The notes below the pieces were generated by a model that was not told the DNA's origin, did not search any database, and worked only from the letters and a program-made list of their open reading frames with translations. A stretch of DNA of 64,000 bases from assembly GCF_014202945.1 (NCBI RefSeq), contig NZ_JACHHW010000001.1:186001-250000 (forward strand), given 5' to 3'. The translations under genes were made by a program, and so were the position numbers. The DNA comes from Zhongshania antarctica. Lineage in GTDB: Bacteria > Pseudomonadota > Gammaproteobacteria > Pseudomonadales > Spongiibacteraceae. This document shows, in pieces, positions 55,303 through 64,000 of this stretch (positions within the stretch are counted from its first letter, which is position 1; every line of letters begins with the position of its first letter).

Positions 55303-57966
55303 TTAGCGATAAAGCGGGTTGGCTTTTTCAGTATCAATACCAAAGGCCTTAATAGCCTTGGTAACAACACTCAATGCAATCAAGCCGTCATCGGCTAAGG
55401 CTTTAAGCGCAGCCACCACAATATAATGACGATCCACTTCAAAATGCGAACGAAGTTTGGCGCGCGTATCGGAGCGGCCGTAACCGTCAGTGCCCAAAAC
55501 CACGTAACGCGATTCAATATAGGGTCGCAATTGCTCGCCATACGATTTGATATAGTCGGTAGCGCATATTACCGGTCCCTGCCGACCGCGAAGCTGCTCC
55601 GCCACGTAAGGCACCTTAGCGTCACTCTCTGGGTGCAACATATTCCAACGCTCGCAATCCAAACCGTCGCGGCGCAGCAAGTTGATACTGGTCGCACTCC
55701 AGACGTCGGCCTCAACTTTGTAGTCGGCTTTTAGTATTTCAGCAGCGGCTTCCACCTCGCGCAAGATAGTACCGCTGCCCATCAACTGCACTTTCAGCTT
55801 AGGCTTTTTAACTGCACTGGGCGCGAGGCAATACAAACCTTTAATAATGCCCTCGGCGCTGCCTTCTGGCATGTCGGGATGGGCGTAATTTTCATTCATC
55901 ACCGTGACATAGTAGAAGACGTTTTCCTTGTCTTGGTACATACGGCGCATGCCGTCTTGAATAATCACCGCTAACTCATGAGAGTAAGTTGGGTCATACG
56001 ACACACAGTTAGGAATCATATTCGCCATTAAATGACTATGACCGTCTTGGTGCTGCAGCCCTTCGCCGTTCAGGGTAGTGCGGCCCGCCGTTGCGCCCAG
56101 CAAAAAGCCCCGCGCCTGGGAGTCGCCGGCTGCCCATGCCAAATCCATAATTCGCTGAAAGCCGAACATAGAGTAGAAAATATAAAAGGGAATCATCGGG
56201 TAGTGATGATTACTATATGAGGTTGCCGCCGCCAACCACGCCGAGAAGGCTCCCGCCTCGGTAATCCCCTCTTCTAGAATCTGACCTTGCTTGTCTTCTT
56301 TGTAGTACATGATCTGGTCAGAATCATGGGGGGTGTAACGCTGGCCCTGAGAAGAGTAGATACCCAACTGGCGGAACATACCTTCCATACCAAAGGTTCG
56401 CGCTTCATCGGGCACAATAGGCACTATACGTGAACCAATTTCCTTATCTTTAACCAAACTCGACAGCATTCGCACAAAGGCCATGGTCGACGAAATTTCA
56501 CGCTTACCGGTGGCCTTTAGCTGGGCGCTAAAGCTGTCTAGCCCTGGTATTTCCAATGCGTCAAAATCGGCCTGACGCGCAGGTAAGAAGCCACCGAGTT
56601 TTTCTCGGCGCTTGCGCATATAGACCATCTCTGGACTATCTTCAGCGGGCCGGTAATAGGGAACAGATTTCAGGTCTTCATCACTGATAGGCACCCCGAA
56701 ACGATCTCGGAACTTTTTGAGTTCTTCTACGCCCAGCTTTTTCACTGAATGAGTTTCGTTCTGGGCCTCTCCGCCTTCGCCCAAGCCATAACCTTTTACG
56801 GTCATTGCCAGCACGACCGTAGGCCGCCCCTTGGTTTCCATGGCCCTGGCATACGCTGCGTAGACTTTATAGGGATCGTGGCCGCCGCGATTCAAATACA
56901 TAATATCGTCGTCAGACAGATCTTTAACCAATTCCAATAGCTCTGGATACTTGCCAAAGAAATGCTCGCGGGTATAAGCGCCGCCATTCGCCTTATAGTT
57001 TTGCAGTTCACCATCGACGACTTCATTCATACGTCGACGCAGTAAACCGGTTTTGTCTTTTTCCAGTAATTTATCCCAATGGCGGCCCCAAATAACCTTA
57101 ACCACATTCCAGCCGGCGCCACGGAATACGCCCTCTAGTTCCTGAATAATCTTACCGTTACCGCGCACAGGGCCGTCGAGGCGCTGCAAATTACAGTTCA
57201 CCACAAACACTAAATTATCTAAGCCTTCACGGCCCGCCAATGCGATTGAACCTAATGATTCCGGCTCATCGCTCTCACCGTCACCCATAAAGCACCACAC
57301 TTTGCGGTCACCGTGATCCACCAAACCGCGGCTGTGCTGATACTTCATTACATGTGCTTGGTAAATGGCCTGTATCGGGCCAAGCCCCATGCTCACGGTG
57401 GGGAATTGCCAATAATCAGGCATCAGCCATGGATGTGGGTATGAGGACAGGCCGCCACCGTCGACTTCACGACGGAAATTGTCGAGCTGGGTTTCGTCAA
57501 TCCGCCCTTCAAGATAGGAGCGCGCATACATACCAGGGGAGCTATGGCCCTGATAATAAATTAAATCCGCTTTTTCACCGCCACGGAAAAAATAGTTAAA
57601 CCCCACATCGTAAAGTGTCGCCGACGAGGAGAAGCTGGAGATATGACCACCCAAACCTTCATTATTGTCGTTGGCACGCATGACCATCGCCAGCGCATTC
57701 CAACGAATCATCGAGCGAATTTTACGCTCCATAAATAAGTCGCCGGGCATGCGGCGTTCGTCGCTGGGTTCAATGGTGTTGCGGAAAGACGTGGTAATCG
57801 CCGAGGGCAGCTGGGTACCGGCACGGGCAGCGTGTTTGGCCAAACGTTTCATCAAAAACGCGGTGCGGGCCCGGCCGCCGTTTTTCAATACGCCATCAAG
57901 GGCTTCGAGCCATTCTTGAGTTTCTTGAGGGTCTAGGTCTTCGCGCAAATCGTGATCTTGATACAT
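55303..57966 (-). CDS. aceE: Pyruvate dehydrogenase E1 component (homodimeric)
   Basis: Thiamine-diphosphate enzyme that decarboxylates pyruvate and acetylates the E2 lipoyl group. 887 residues, the usual length of the AceE type. The TPP-binding region GDGESDEPESLGSIALAG and the following VNCNLQRLDGPVRGNG are present, as are GLQHQDGHSH and YGRSDTRAKLRSHFEVD near the C-terminus. AAGGA lies about 7 nt before the ATG. First gene of the aceEF operon. Confidence 0.98.
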   Translation of the reverse strand: MYQDHDLREDLDPQETQEWLEALDGVLKNGGRARTAFLMKRLAKHAARAGTQLPSAITTSFRNTIEPSDERRMPGDLFMERKIRSMIRWNALAMVMRANDNNEGLGGHISSFSSSATLYDVGFNYFFRGGEKADLIYYQGHSSPGMYARSYLEGRIDETQLDNFRREVDGGGLSSYPHPWLMPDYWQFPTVSMGLGPIQAIYQAHVMKYQHSRGLVDHGDRKVWCFMGDGESDEPESLGSIALAGREGLDNLVFVVNCNLQRLDGPVRGNGKIIQELEGVFRGAGWNVVKVIWGRHWDKLLEKDKTGLLRRRMNEVVDGELQNYKANGGAYTREHFFGKYPELLELVKDLSDDDIMYLNRGGHDPYKVYAAYARAMETKGRPTVVLAMTVKGYGLGEGGEAQNETHSVKKLGVEELKKFRDRFGVPISDEDLKSVPYYRPAEDSPEMVYMRKRREKLGGFLPARQADFDALEIPGLDSFSAQLKATGKREISSTMAFVRMLSSLVKDKEIGSRIVPIVPDEARTFGMEGMFRQLGIYSSQGQRYTPHDSDQIMYYKEDKQGQILEEGITEAGAFSAWLAAATSYSNHHYPMIPFYIFYSMFGFQRIMDLAWAAGDSQARGFLLGATAGRTTLNGEGLQHQDGHSHLMANMIPNCVSYDPTYSHELAVIIQDGMRRMYQDKENVFYYVTVMNENYAHPDMPEGSAEGIIKGLYCLAPSAVKKPKLKVQLMGSGTILREVEAAAEILKADYKVEADVWSATSINLLRRDGLDCERWNMLHPESDAKVPYVAEQLRGRQGPVICATDYIKSYGEQLRPYIESRYVVLGTDGYGRSDTRAKLRSHFEVDRHYIVVAALKALADDGLIALSVVTKAIKAFGIDTEKANPLYR

Positions 57967-58301
57967 ACACAGTCCTTAGCAGTACAGTGGGCTGTCCAGA
58001 CCAGCAAGCGTCAAGCTTAGAAGTGTTCCGTTTACAACTGGCGCACCGCAGAGCGATCAGCTCAAGGTGTTTGCATTCTGCCCGTTGGTGACGGTTATCA
58101 CCTGGCCCGGCTGGGCTAAACGTCGGCCTTTTGAGCCAGCGAATACCCTAATAATTGGATTTATTTGCTCCTCGACAGTCGGTTTACGACTATCGAGAGC
58201 AAGAGATTTTTACAGCTTAGTTGCCATAAATCAACAAAATACTGATATTTATTATATGAATAAAATATAACGAAACCATCAAAAACAATGACATACCCCA
58301 G
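57967..58301. other. Intergenic region upstream of aceE
   Basis: 335 bp between aceE and the M16 peptidase gene, both on the minus strand. It holds the aceE promoter and the 3' region of the peptidase transcript. The hairpin at 58171-58197 is the only clear structure. I see no PdhR-like operator (ATTGGT-ACCAAT type). Confidence 0.5.
58171..58197. repeat. Hairpin upstream of aceE, related to that at 42240
   Basis: CTCGACAGTCG (58171-58181) and CGACTATCGAG (58187-58197) form an 11-bp stem with one mismatch on the plus strand. On the minus strand the mismatch becomes a G-U pair, suggesting the RNA of that strand is the relevant one. No T-run follows. The 13-mer TGCTCCTCGACAG here occurs in inverse orientation at 42259-42271. 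Confidence 0.5.
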
Positions 58302-61172
58302 TTATTTAAACGAATAAGCCGGCAAGTTAGCTTTGAACTCCTCAGCACTTTGCACTGGCTTCCCCACTGGCAGGTGATTCGGCCACTTCCCAGCCGCATA
58401 CAATAGTACACCTCGCTGCGACGTCGCGCCCAAGTCGCGTTTAGCCGCGGCCAACCAGTCATCGTAACTCAAGGCGTTTAAGGCCTGAACTAACTGCTCC
58501 CGACTATCAAACTCAGCGTAATTTTCTAGCAAATCCTGCCAATGCCGACCAGCGGCCTCCCACAGATTCTCGGGCTGCTCAGCTAGGCGCTTGAGCAAGC
58601 TCGCCTTGTGCTGGCGAAAAGTTGCTTCGTCAACACCGGCTGCCAACCAGTCTTTCACATACTGATTAATTTCTGCTTGCAGCGTAGCCGCATCAACAAC
58701 AGAGGATTGCACTAAAAAGATCAAACCGCCCACTTCGCGCTGAGGATAGACACTTGCGCTGACCACATAGCCTAACTGCTTGCGGGTGCGCAATTGGTGA
58801 TAAAAATCAGCGCTTAAAATTTGGGCGGTTAATCCCATCGCCACCCTCGCTTGCTTGCCGGTTTCTGCGCTCTGTAAATAGAGTAACGCGGCGCTGTCAT
58901 CGTGCTCAGCGGCGATTTCACGCAGAGTATTGGTCTCGGACAACTGGCTAATATGCTGCATTGGCTTGGTCGGAGACGGCTTAACAGGCAATACTTTTGT
59001 TACAAGTTTCGCTAATTGTTGCGCATCTTGCTGATCAAAATTTCCGTCGAGCAACATCCGCAACTGAACCGACTCCAATACGGCCTTTGCATGCGCGGCC
59101 ACCCCCGCCATGGTCAGCTTTCGCGTCGCCGCCTCATGGGCCGCCAACCCGGGGTTTTCATGATTCAACATACGTGGCAGCTCGGCAATCAACTGCTGAT
59201 AAGGTGATTGTTTTACGGCGTTTTCAAACTGGCGTAAGCGCTGGGCCTGTAAGCGTGCAAAGCGATTTTCCTGCCATGCCGGCGATTTCAAGGCCGCCAA
59301 TATTTGCGCCAATAACTCGCCCTGTTTCTGGTTAAAGCCACCAATACTAATTTCAATGCCGCGCCAATCGACATCTAGGTCAAAATCCAGGCCCGCTAAC
59401 TGCGCGGGGTAGGTCAACTCATTGAGCTGGTCCTTAACCATTCGCAGCCACATCTCAGTCTTGGCCAAGGACTCTGCATCACTACTGGCTTTTTCTGTTG
59501 CCAACTGCAGATACAATTTTGCCTTTGGCAGTTCAAAAATATCGTCGGTATTCAACCAAAGTTCAATGGGTGCGGCGCTAGGCACAGGAACGGGTTTGCT
59601 CTCGCCTCGACCGCGTTTCAAACTAAAATCACTGGCAACAAAATTATTCTTCGCTGGCAATGTTAAAGCCTTGGACGATCCCGACGCCCAAGCCGCTAAT
59701 TCGCCTTGGGTAATAGGTCGTTTGCTATACCCAACCTGATAACGGGGAATATCAATGGTCGGTTTTACCCCCGGCGCCACTAGAGTAATAAAGCTATTAT
59801 CCGGTCGCATCGCGGCGAGGAACTCAGCCAGCAATTCAGGCTGATAATCGTCCATTAAATACGGTGCGCGCATTACCTCGGCGGCAGGGTATTTTTGCAT
59901 AGCCATCGACAATTGCACCACGTCGTTTATCGGCGCTGGCTGCGCGCGAAACAAAAAGCCCTGAATTGCCAAACCTGCCTGCTCAGCAAAGCGCCAACGC
60001 TCAACACCTTGCGCTCGCAGTTGCGCAATATTTTGGTATATGAGTGCGACTATCTCATCGGCGTGTTTTAGACCCACCTCGGTGAGCGCAACCTCAATTC
60101 CGAACATCGCCCCGCCCTGGTAATTCAAACTTTCACCAGCACTCAAACCATCGGCCCAACCTTTACTCTTAAGCACTGACAGCAAGCTGCCTTCACCTTC
60201 GTGACCAAGGATGTTGCCAATGTAATTTAACGGCTTGCTGCGCCAGTGGGGCTCGGCATCTGGCACGGGGAAATTTACCGACAAGGAGCGACGATTCTGT
60301 ACAGGTTGAATATTGATCCAACGCGGCAAGTCACCAGCCTTAAAGAGCGGTGCAACAATTGCATCAAGTTGACGCTCGCGATTGGCAACACCACTGAACT
60401 TAGGCCGCACCATCGCTTCAAGCTCGTCCAATGATTCGCGACCAATGACCGTTAAAGCCATAATATTGGCGGAGTAATTGCGCTGATAAAACGCTAACAA
60501 CTGCTCGCGCAGCGCCGCCTCATTATCACTGTGCAGGGTCTGTAAATTACCCACTGAAAATTTTGCAAAGGGGTGCGCTGGATTAACTTGGGCCTTAAAG
60601 ACCGCCAACTCTCGACGGCGATCATCTTTAATCCTTGCTCGGTATTCCGAATTCACTGCATTGACTTCCCGGCCCACATACTCCGCATTAAACAGTGGCG
60701 CAACAAAAAACTGAGCAAACTGGTCTAGCGCCGGCTCGAGCGAGTCGGCACTGATATCAAAGAAATAATTAGTGTCTTCAAAACTTGTAAACGCGTTATG
60801 ACTACCACCATGAGCGGTAATGAAGGCCTGATATGAACCCGCCTCAGGGTATTTTTCGGTTCCCAGAAATAACATATGCTCTAAAAAATGCGCCAAACCT
60901 TGGTAATTCTCGGGATCTTGCCGACTGCCCACATTCACATCCAAAGAGGCAGCTGCTTTATCGGCGCCGGCATCAGATATCAAGAGCACTTTTAGACCGT
61001 TCTCCAGCACCGTATAGCGGTATGCGCGTTGATCGCTAGGGGGTTTGGCTACCGCCGCAGACTCCCCCGCAATGCCAAATTTGGCGCTATTTAAGCCGAC
61101 ACTCTCCAACCAAGCACAGGCTGAAAGTTGCAACACAAAGAGGAACACAAACGTCGATTTCAAATAGCTCAC
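58302..61172 (-). CDS. M16-family zinc metallopeptidase lipoprotein (pitrilysin/insulinase-like)
   Basis: 956-residue periplasmic peptidase. The signal sequence ends in lipobox LSAC (Cys19). The inverted zinc motif HFLEH is at residues 95-99, with the downstream FEDTNYFFDI region and a Glu ligand in the helix EVNAVNSEYR. Four M16 repeats fit the length. GTG start with AAGGA 6 nt upstream. Unlike E. coli pitrilysin (signal peptide only), this one appears lipid-anchored. It would degrade small proteins and peptides. Confidence 0.93.
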   Translation of the reverse strand: MSYLKSTFVFLFVLQLSACAWLESVGLNSAKFGIAGESAAVAKPPSDQRAYRYTVLENGLKVLLISDAGADKAAASLDVNVGSRQDPENYQGLAHFLEHMLFLGTEKYPEAGSYQAFITAHGGSHNAFTSFEDTNYFFDISADSLEPALDQFAQFFVAPLFNAEYVGREVNAVNSEYRARIKDDRRRELAVFKAQVNPAHPFAKFSVGNLQTLHSDNEAALREQLLAFYQRNYSANIMALTVIGRESLDELEAMVRPKFSGVANRERQLDAIVAPLFKAGDLPRWINIQPVQNRRSLSVNFPVPDAEPHWRSKPLNYIGNILGHEGEGSLLSVLKSKGWADGLSAGESLNYQGGAMFGIEVALTEVGLKHADEIVALIYQNIAQLRAQGVERWRFAEQAGLAIQGFLFRAQPAPINDVVQLSMAMQKYPAAEVMRAPYLMDDYQPELLAEFLAAMRPDNSFITLVAPGVKPTIDIPRYQVGYSKRPITQGELAAWASGSSKALTLPAKNNFVASDFSLKRGRGESKPVPVPSAAPIELWLNTDDIFELPKAKLYLQLATEKASSDAESLAKTEMWLRMVKDQLNELTYPAQLAGLDFDLDVDWRGIEISIGGFNQKQGELLAQILAALKSPAWQENRFARLQAQRLRQFENAVKQSPYQQLIAELPRMLNHENPGLAAHEAATRKLTMAGVAAHAKAVLESVQLRMLLDGNFDQQDAQQLAKLVTKVLPVKPSPTKPMQHISQLSETNTLREIAAEHDDSAALLYLQSAETGKQARVAMGLTAQILSADFYHQLRTRKQLGYVVSASVYPQREVGGLIFLVQSSVVDAATLQAEINQYVKDWLAAGVDEATFRQHKASLLKRLAEQPENLWEAAGRHWQDLLENYAEFDSREQLVQALNALSYDDWLAAAKRDLGATSQRGVLLYAAGKWPNHLPVGKPVQSAEEFKANLPAYSFK

Positions 61173-61215
61173 AAAGCATCCTTATTAATAAAACAAATTC
61201 GCGACACAGGTAAAA

Positions 61216-62298
61216 TTATTCCGCAACGGGTGCCTTCGCCGCAGAGTGTTGGCGCACTGGCCTAGGCCAAGCGTAAATAATAGCCTTAACCAAGGTCGCT
61301 AAGGGAATGGCGAAAAATACACCCCAAATACCCCACAAGCCGCCAAACACTAATACCGCCACTATAATGGCGACCGGGTGCATATTAACGGCTTCAGAAA
61401 ACAACAGCGGTACCAAGACATTACCATCGAGTCCCTGAATCACGCTGTAAACCATAAATAGCGTAAAAAACTCACCACCCCAGCCCCACTGAATATACCC
61501 CACCAACAACACCGGCAAGGTTACAACCGCCGCGCCAATATAGGGAATCACCACCGACAGCCCCACTAACAATGCCAATAGAGCAGGATAATTAAGGCCA
61601 ATCACTTCAAAGCAGATATAAGACACCACGCCAACAATAACGATTTCTACCGCCTTGCCCCGCACATAATTGGCGACTTGCACATTCATCTCTGACCAAA
61701 CTGCACTCAGCAAGGGCCGATGATTTGGCAGAAAACTCGCCAACCAGCCCAAAATCGTCGCTTTATCCTTTAAAAAGAAAAACACCAAAATCGGAATTAA
61801 GACAATATTAATCATCAAACCCAGCAAATTGGGCAGCTGCGCGATTGAAAAGCTCAGTAAATATTGACCGACCGACCCCAGTTCTTTGGTGGCAATCGCC
61901 ATCCACTCACGAATTTGTTGCTCGGTAAAAAGCTCGGAGCGCTCCGGCAGGACCAGCAATACATGCTGGAGCTTGCGGAGCATGGTTGGCAATTCCTGAA
62001 ACAAATTAATCAACTGCTGCCAAACCAGTGGCAACAAGACCACCAGCACACCAAAAAAGACACTGACAAAAACCGTATAAGCTACCGCGATGGCCAACCA
62101 TTGGGGCGCGCCAGCCCGACTTAAGCGCGCGATAATGCCCTGCATCATAAAAGCCAAAACAATGCTCGCCACAATGGGCACCAGCACATTGCCAAGGCTT
62201 AACATCATCACGAGTACTGCGGCGATTAACAGCAGCAGGACTACTGTCTCCTCTTCCGCAAACAAGCGATCAAACCACGAGCGAACAATACCCAGCAT
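61216..62298 (-). CDS. AI-2E/PerM-family membrane transporter
   Basis: 360-residue inner-membrane protein with about eight hydrophobic segments. It has an N-terminal pair (VVLLLLIAAVLVMMLSLGNV), a central amphipathic soluble region, and a C-terminal block with GLSVVIPYIGAAVVTLPVL and HPVAIIVAVLVFGGLWGIWG, all typical of the family. The name comes from E. coli TqsA; most members have unknown substrates, and a role in proton or sodium exchange is reported for some. It precedes the M16 protease on the same strand. Confidence 0.9.
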   Translation of the reverse strand: MLGIVRSWFDRLFAEEETVVLLLLIAAVLVMMLSLGNVLVPIVASIVLAFMMQGIIARLSRAGAPQWLAIAVAYTVFVSVFFGVLVVLLPLVWQQLINLFQELPTMLRKLQHVLLVLPERSELFTEQQIREWMAIATKELGSVGQYLLSFSIAQLPNLLGLMINIVLIPILVFFFLKDKATILGWLASFLPNHRPLLSAVWSEMNVQVANYVRGKAVEIVIVGVVSYICFEVIGLNYPALLALLVGLSVVIPYIGAAVVTLPVLLVGYIQWGWGGEFFTLFMVYSVIQGLDGNVLVPLLFSEAVNMHPVAIIVAVLVFGGLWGIWGVFFAIPLATLVKAIIYAWPRPVRQHSAAKAPVAE

Positions 62299-62337
62299 GA
62301 AGCAATCCTTTATGAATGATAACGGGGAATGAAAGGC

Positions 62338-62568
62338 CTATTTCTTTCTGAACAAGTAACGATAGCCAGCATCCTGCTCTTCGCTGAGTAACAAGGTATG
62401 ACCACTTTGCTTGGCAAATACCTCAAAATCCCGCCAAGAACCAACATCGGTGGCAAGCACCTCAAGTACCTGACCTGCAGCCATGCGGTTAAGCGCCTGC
62501 TTAGCTTTTAACAAGGGCAGCGGACAATCTAAGCCGCTGGCGTCTAAATAGATATCAATATGCGTCAT
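62338..62568 (-). CDS. TusA-like sulfurtransferase
   Basis: 76-residue small protein with the TusA signature LDCPLPLLKAKQAL, carrying the sulfur-accepting cysteine in a CPxP motif. The rest (VLEVLATDVGSWRDFEVFAK) fits the two-layer fold. ATG 62568 starts the domain directly; the frame is open to 62706 but that stretch has no family sequence. It may relay sulfur for tRNA thiolation or other sulfur chemistry. Beside bepA and perM as in many gammaproteobacteria. Confidence 0.9.
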   Translation of the reverse strand: MTHIDIYLDASGLDCPLPLLKAKQALNRMAAGQVLEVLATDVGSWRDFEVFAKQSGHTLLLSEEQDAGYRYLFRKK

Positions 62569-62774
62569 AGGCTCAATGTGTGAAATCGAATTTTCGCTAG
62601 TATAGCCTGCTCGTCTAAATGGCCCAAGCAAGGGAATTGCTGCAGCACCCCAGCAGCGCGTTTGAGGCAGAAACTCCCTAGCACTTTTAATGAATAATGA
62701 GGTCATAGAGACTACGCTCTTGTATTATCAAGGGCCATATCGCGTTCCTCTGTTAGAGTGGCTAAGGATTTTTT

Positions 62775-64000
62775 GTGTTAAAACGTGCCTTCGGTATCAG
62801 CCTTATTGTGTTCGGTAGCCTTGTATTTGCCGACAACAGCCCCAGCGACAACCTACCTGATTTAGGCGATGTCACCGCCTCACGCTACTCCGCCCAGCAA
62901 GAACACGACTTGGGCAGGATGTGGCTGAAAATGTTCCGCAATAGCGTAAAAACAGTTAACGACCCCTTGATGCAAGACTATATCGAAGGGCTGCTCTACC
63001 GTCTCGCCTCCCACAGCGAACTGAAAGACCGCCGTCTCGAGACGGTGATCGTCGATAACGCCACCATCAACGCCTTTGCGGTTCCCGGCGGGGTCGTCGG
63101 CGTACACAACGGTATATTCCTCTATACCGACAACGAAGCGCAATTAGCTGGAGTACTCGCCCACGAAATTGCCCACCTCAGTCAGCGGCACTTTAGCCGC
63201 TCAATGGACAATGCCAAGCAAAGCACCATACCCACCCTCGCGGGTTTATTGGCCGGGGTTGTGCTGGCCGCAACAGCAGGCGCCGATGCGGGCATTGCAG
63301 CAATAACCGCCACCCAAGCCGCCGCATTGGACAGCCAATTGCGCTTTAGTCGCCAACACGAACAAGAAGCGGATCGGCTCGGCATGGAAACACTGTCTAA
63401 AGCCAATATGGACCCCAATGGTATTCCATCGATGTTTGTGAATATGAATGCCAATAGGCGCTACGCCCGCTCGAAACCGCCAGAATTTCTGCTGACCCAC
63501 CCTCTCACCGACAGCCGGATTAGCGACAGCGCCAATCGCGCTCGTCAATACCCTAGGCAGGTCTATACCGACAACCTAAACTTCCAATTAATGCGAATGC
63601 GGGCGACTCTTCAGCACAGCAAGAATCCAGAGGACCTGCTTAAAAACTGGCAAAACGACAGTGGCGTGAACGGCGAGGCGCGCCGCTACGGCGTGGTTAT
63701 TGCCTTAATCGCCCTAAATCGCTGGCAAGAAGCCGACGAGCAACTCGCCGCCCTGCTCAAAGACGACGGCAGCCGCATCGCTTATCAGTTGGCCAAAGCC
63801 GACATCCTCGTAGGCCAAAAGCGCTATAGCGACGCCATTCGTTTATTGCAAAGCCAGTTGGCTATCGCCCCCAACAACAACCCCTACACGGTAAAGTTGG
63901 CGGAAGTATTACAGCTCGACAACCAGTTTGATGAAGCCGACAAGGTGCTGAGCTTGCAATCCAGACAGCGACCAAACGACCCTAATCTGTGGTACCAATT
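62775..64000 (+). CDS. bepA: M48 metalloprotease with TPR repeats (BepA-like), C-terminus cut by window
   Basis: Periplasmic protease/chaperone involved in assembly and clearance of outer-membrane proteins such as LptD and BamA. About 408 residues visible. The signal peptide ends near VFA-DN (residue 19). The zinc motif HEIAH lies near residue 130, with the third ligand in the QHEQEADRLG helix. TPR-like helices (residues 320 onward, WQEADEQLAALLKDDG) follow. GTG start with AAGGA upstream. The remainder is beyond the window end. Confidence 0.93.
   Translation, partial: MLKRAFGISLIVFGSLVFADNSPSDNLPDLGDVTASRYSAQQEHDLGRMWLKMFRNSVKTVNDPLMQDYIEGLLYRLASHSELKDRRLETVIVDNATINAFAVPGGVVGVHNGIFLYTDNEAQLAGVLAHEIAHLSQRHFSRSMDNAKQSTIPTLAGLLAGVVLAATAGADAGIAAITATQAAALDSQLRFSRQHEQEADRLGMETLSKANMDPNGIPSMFVNMNANRRYARSKPPEFLLTHPLTDSRISDSANRARQYPRQVYTDNLNFQLMRMRATLQHSKNPEDLLKNWQNDSGVNGEARRYGVVIALIALNRWQEADEQLAALLKDDGSRIAYQLAKADILVGQKRYSDAIRLLQSQLAIAPNNNPYTVKLAEVLQLDNQFDEADKVLSLQSRQRPNDPNLWYQ

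Noticed and set aside
54668-55306. 212-codon open frame antisense to aceF
   Set aside because: It mirrors the Ala/Ser/Pro/Glu-rich lipoyl region of aceF, is Ser/Thr-rich without any domain, and has no ribosome site. It is a shadow frame.
1-64000. CRISPR arrays, tRNA or rRNA genes
   Set aside because: No regularly spaced repeats and no tRNA cloverleaf or rRNA-like sequence were noticed when reading both strands.

Overview
The window looks like chromosomal DNA of an aerobic marine or soil gammaproteobacterium. A Cellvibrionales/Spongiibacteraceae-like organism is my inference and is not proven. Supporting signs are an arginine-type EF-P with its EarP rhamnosyltransferase, an aceE/aceF pyruvate dehydrogenase, a YaiL-type DUF2058 protein, a BepA-type M48 protease, a TonB receptor, and many acyl-CoA and meta-cleavage genes. 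Base composition is near half GC and fairly even, apart from an AT-rich stretch around 38.4-38.9 kb. I saw no tRNA, rRNA, CRISPR array, insertion sequence or phage gene.

Layout. 0-3.6 kb: an acyl-CoA dehydrogenase cut by the window edge, a hotdog thioesterase, a possible crotonase remnant and an acyl-CoA ligase. 4.2-6.8 kb: a fused SecD-SecF protein. 6.9-9.5 kb: a three-haem RoxA/MauG-like lipoprotein. 9.6-12.5 kb: a tight four-gene module of TlpA thioredoxin, DUF4266 lipoprotein, DUF3570 barrel and ApbE. 12.7-20.5 kb: beta-oxidation genes (multifunctional enzyme, thiolase), a second acyl-CoA ligase and a TonB receptor. 20.8-23.6 kb: two broken genes fused end to end (rimK-like and TrkA-C), an HSL-type esterase, a cupin-like protein and an EthD gene split by a stop codon. 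23.8-31.3 kb: DUF2058, RecQ, a GAF protein with a ruined GGDEF motif, a YebC-type regulator, DUF3010, glutaminase and EF-P. 31.3-38.1 kb: EarP, then a caa3-type cytochrome oxidase operon (coxB with two cytochrome c domains, coxA, two subunit III genes, subunit IV, SCO). 38.9-40.2 kb: an Lrp/AsnC regulator and a small outer-membrane barrel. 40.2-46.9 kb: a lower meta-cleavage operon with a LuxR regulator and two SDR enzymes. 47.1-53.3 kb: a doubled ATP-grasp/alpha-E/transglutaminase operon. 53.6-64 kb: aceF/aceE, an M16 protease, a PerM-type transporter, a TusA-like protein and the start of bepA.

How it fits together. The ligases, acyl-CoA dehydrogenase, multifunctional enzyme and thiolase could take fatty or alicyclic acids to acetyl-CoA. 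The meta-cleavage enzymes would turn a ring-cleavage product into pyruvate and acetyl-CoA. Pyruvate dehydrogenase would feed the TCA cycle, and the caa3 oxidase would dispose of electrons. No ring-cleavage dioxygenase is present, so the upper pathway must lie elsewhere. The least understood parts are the ApbE/DUF3570/DUF4266/TlpA module and the ATP-grasp/alpha-E/transglutaminase operon. Several genes show recent decay.
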